DNA from: Pancytospora philotis
Taxonomy: Eukaryota; Microsporidia
NCBI GenBank assembly: GCA_023647555.1
Contig: JALRLY010000269.1
Span: 19,807-83,806, forward strand
Reading direction: 5' to 3'
Length of the DNA: 64,000 bases
Shown here: piece by piece, positions 62,318 to 64,000 of the stretch
How positions within the stretch are numbered: position 1 is the first letter of the stretch
Layout of the letters: every line of letters begins with the position of its first letter
Translations under genes and position numbers: made by a program
The notes under the pieces: generated by a model
Database searches by the model: none
Told to the model about the DNA's origin: nothing
Seen by the model: only the letters and a program-made list of their open reading frames with translations

Positions 62318-63376
62318 CTATTCACGCCTGCTTCTGCGCCCCCTGTGCGGATTCGTACGCCAGTTTGAGCCATACGCCGTCCCAACCTTAGAGGACTTCG
62401 CGCCACGCTTAAAACGGCGCTGACTCCAACGTCCGCTGCAGCTCCCTGGGCCGTGCGTAGCGACCTCATTCATGCCAAACCAATTTAGCGTTGCTTCGAA
62501 TTCGCTTAAGCAAAGAGAAGTGCAAAGAGTATACACCTTATAGTATGAAATGGTATCCTTTACACAGCGAGAAAAACACATCGTCTCGGCTGTATGCAGT
62601 TTAGCTATCTGCTCATCTCCTTCGCCCTCGACTAGTCCGTCAAGCTGCGTGAGCATGGTGGAATACTCGCTGAATATATCATCGGGCTGTTGCAATGCCC
62701 TATGCATATCGAATACAATAATTATAAGCCCGTATATCAATACATGGGTTCTCATGAGCACTTCGCTAACAACAGTCACCATGGCGCCCCGCTGTAATGC
62801 TGATTCACTGGCGGTACCGCAAATACAAGACTCCAGCTTATCTTGCAAGCCTCTGCATGGTCCCCGAATAGAATCGTCAAAGTACTCGAGGTACTTGTCC
62901 GGGGCTCCATTTATGTGATCCGGCATAGGCAGGTGAACATATTTGGGGCGATTCGCAGAAAAAGCCACCTCATTCTTAGCTACATAATCAATAAGCGCAT
63001 CCTGGAGCTTCTTCGTCCGTTCAAAAAGACCATCGAAGAACGCCAAGGCGCTTTCAAAGCTCCGCTGCTGCTCCATGACCCGGGCTTCAAGAGCTTTATA
63101 GCTATTACCAATTTCTGAAATCACATCCCTATGGCCACGCGCGTCGTCCTGCGGCACAGAACTCCAGGGCTCCAGTATGGTGGTAGTTATATCTCTACAA
63201 AGTTGAGCAATACTGCCATCTACTTCACTGATGGTCTCGAACGCATCTTGCAGCGAGCGCCCAATATCTGCATGCAGAGCGCTGTACATGTCGACAAAAG
63301 CCGCATCGTCTTGCGTTTGTAGATGCGAGGCAGCAGCTATGAAAGCCGTCTGTATGCCCAAGAAGCGGAGACGCAT
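62318..63376 (-). CDS. Secreted helical protein, family C member 2, with basic tail
   Basis: This 352-aa protein has a signal peptide (MRLRFLGIQTAFIAAASHL). It shares with member 1 the SALHADIGRSLQDAFETISEVD segment, a GLFERTKKLQDALIDYVAKNEVA helix, and APDKYLEYF. Relative to member 1 it has an extra C-terminal tail of about 45 residues that is strongly basic (RRFKRGAKSSKVG, then RGRRSRRE), resembling a nucleic-acid-binding or nuclear-targeting stretch. The tail could be genuine or read-through into former intergenic DNA. The first in-frame ATG at 63445 was rejected in favour of 63376. Confidence 0.7.
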   Translation of the reverse strand: MRLRFLGIQTAFIAAASHLQTQDDAAFVDMYSALHADIGRSLQDAFETISEVDGSIAQLCRDITTTILEPWSSVPQDDARGHRDVISEIGNSYKALEARVMEQQRSFESALAFFDGLFERTKKLQDALIDYVAKNEVAFSANRPKYVHLPMPDHINGAPDKYLEYFDDSIRGPCRGLQDKLESCICGTASESALQRGAMVTVVSEVLMRTHVLIYGLIIIVFDMHRALQQPDDIFSEYSTMLTQLDGLVEGEGDEQIAKLHTAETMCFSRCVKDTISYYKVYTLCTSLCLSEFEATLNWFGMNEVATHGPGSCSGRWSQRRFKRGAKSSKVGTAYGSNWRTNPHRGRRSRRE

Positions 63377-63389
63377 GGGCTTATTGACG

Positions 63390-63395
63390 AAATTT
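63390..63395 (-). promoter_or_regulatory. AAATTT-type start-proximal element
   Basis: AAATTT, 13 nt before the ATG of family C member 2. Confidence 0.45.
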
Positions 63396-63567
63396 GATTG
63401 ATGCGAGAAAGGGGACAGGGGTGCTTTCAGACAGAACTTTCGCACTATTGGTCACTAAATTTTTGCATAGCCGGTTGCAGCAGTACTCTAGATGCATATC
63501 AAGCGGTTGCAATGCCAAATACTTATTTAATGTGCACGTATACTACACAATTGCTTCTAGTAAAAAA

Positions 63568-64000
63568 ATGGTGAAGCTTGGGAACGCCCAGCTAGGTCGC
63601 GGGCTCCATTGTTTGGCGTTTAGGAGCGAGCTTATGCTCACTCATCTATCCTCTACCCTACAATCATCAATCCCCACCAGTACCCGCCGCGCTGCCATCT
63701 GGACGGTCGAGGCGCAAGCCAAAACTCATTTGTCCCTAATTGGCGGGTACATAGCGCATAAGTATGGCATGGAAGCCACCGACGACGTGAAGACGATTAG
63801 AGAGGCCCAGTGGAGAACTCTGTACGGCGAGATTAACCAGAAAATCGAGCACAAAAAGCTGTACAGAGCCATTACCAACGAGATCGTGAGCATGCCGGGA
63901 TCGACGGTGTGGCTGCGCAGCGGGAACATTGCGCCGCGCGAGGAAGCTGCTCTCTGCGCACTCCAGGACCGCAACCTGTTTATGGGTGCGGGCGGGACGT
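63568..64000 (+). mobile_element. 3' part of a non-LTR retrotransposon ORF, cut by the window end
   Basis: An open frame runs from an ATG at 63568 to the end of the window (144 codons). LGRGLHCLAFRSELML, then STRRAAIWTVEAQAKTHLSL, EAQWRTLYGEINQKIEHKKLY and CALQDRNLFMGAGGT follow the pattern downstream of the reverse-transcriptase domain in microsporidian Dong/R4-like non-LTR elements. In those, LQDRN precedes a CxxC-type zinc motif, which would lie just beyond the window. No RT catalytic domain lies upstream, so this copy is 5'-truncated, the usual fate of such insertions. The left boundary is uncertain because the frame remains open further upstream without family-like sequence. Confidence 0.5.

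Noticed and set aside
1..64000. CRISPR arrays, bacterial operons or Shine-Dalgarno sites
   Set aside because: No regularly spaced repeats, and all recognisable genes are eukaryotic.

Overview
The window looks like a chromosome segment of a microsporidian, or a very close relative, with an unusually GC-rich genome. About 35 genes, all apparently intronless, are packed on both strands with gaps of roughly 100-450 bp. The proteins are eukaryotic and shortened relative to yeast or human (DNA polymerase epsilon 1850 aa, SMC1 1105 aa, APC1 1022 aa). Most ATGs are preceded, 3-40 nt upstream, by a short AAATTT-type element, a signal known from microsporidian promoters. I cannot assign a species. ATG starts were chosen using that element; several frames open upstream at TTG or GTG and were trimmed.

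Layout. 0-19 kb is mainly housekeeping: a PP2A-type phosphatase, tubulin cofactor A, the XPD/Rad3 helicase, an exocyst Sec10-like subunit, an ERGIC-53-like lectin cargo receptor, a Bos1-like SNARE, a lysophospholipid acyltransferase, a formin with a PTEN-like N-terminus, and an RA-LRR protein with a degenerate adenylate-cyclase domain. 19-26 kb holds two paralogous orphan genes on either side of a Ty3/Gypsy retrotransposon. The element has identical 96-bp LTRs and a 5-bp target duplication, and contains a 50-N assembly gap. 26-36 kb holds importin beta, four tandem members of a secreted helical-protein family, and an MSH5-like MutS homologue without its ATPase motifs. 36-61 kb returns to core genes: SMC1, a RhoGAP, a Merlin-type transposase remnant, a Cgi121-like KEOPS subunit, DNA polymerase epsilon, CK2 beta, a Vps53-like subunit, UFD1, XPA/Rad14, APC1, a small SNARE-like protein and a RhoGEF-like protein. 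61-63.4 kb holds two more secreted paralogues, and the right edge contains the end of a non-LTR retrotransposon.

How the genes fit together. Several sets belong to the same processes: nucleotide excision repair (XPD, XPA), replication and chromosome structure (polymerase epsilon, SMC1, APC1, MSH5-like), secretory traffic (ERGIC-53-like, Bos1-like, Sec10-like, Vps53-like, a tail-anchored SNARE) and Rho/actin control (formin, RhoGAP, RhoGEF-like). The secreted multigene families and mobile elements form islands between these blocks. They are visibly richer in A/T codons than the core genes, which suggests a two-compartment genome.

The points most worth following are the three proteins that keep a family fold but have lost catalytic residues (cyclase, MSH5, PTEN-like), the retrotransposon whose single ORF starts and ends inside its LTRs, and the secreted paralogue families.
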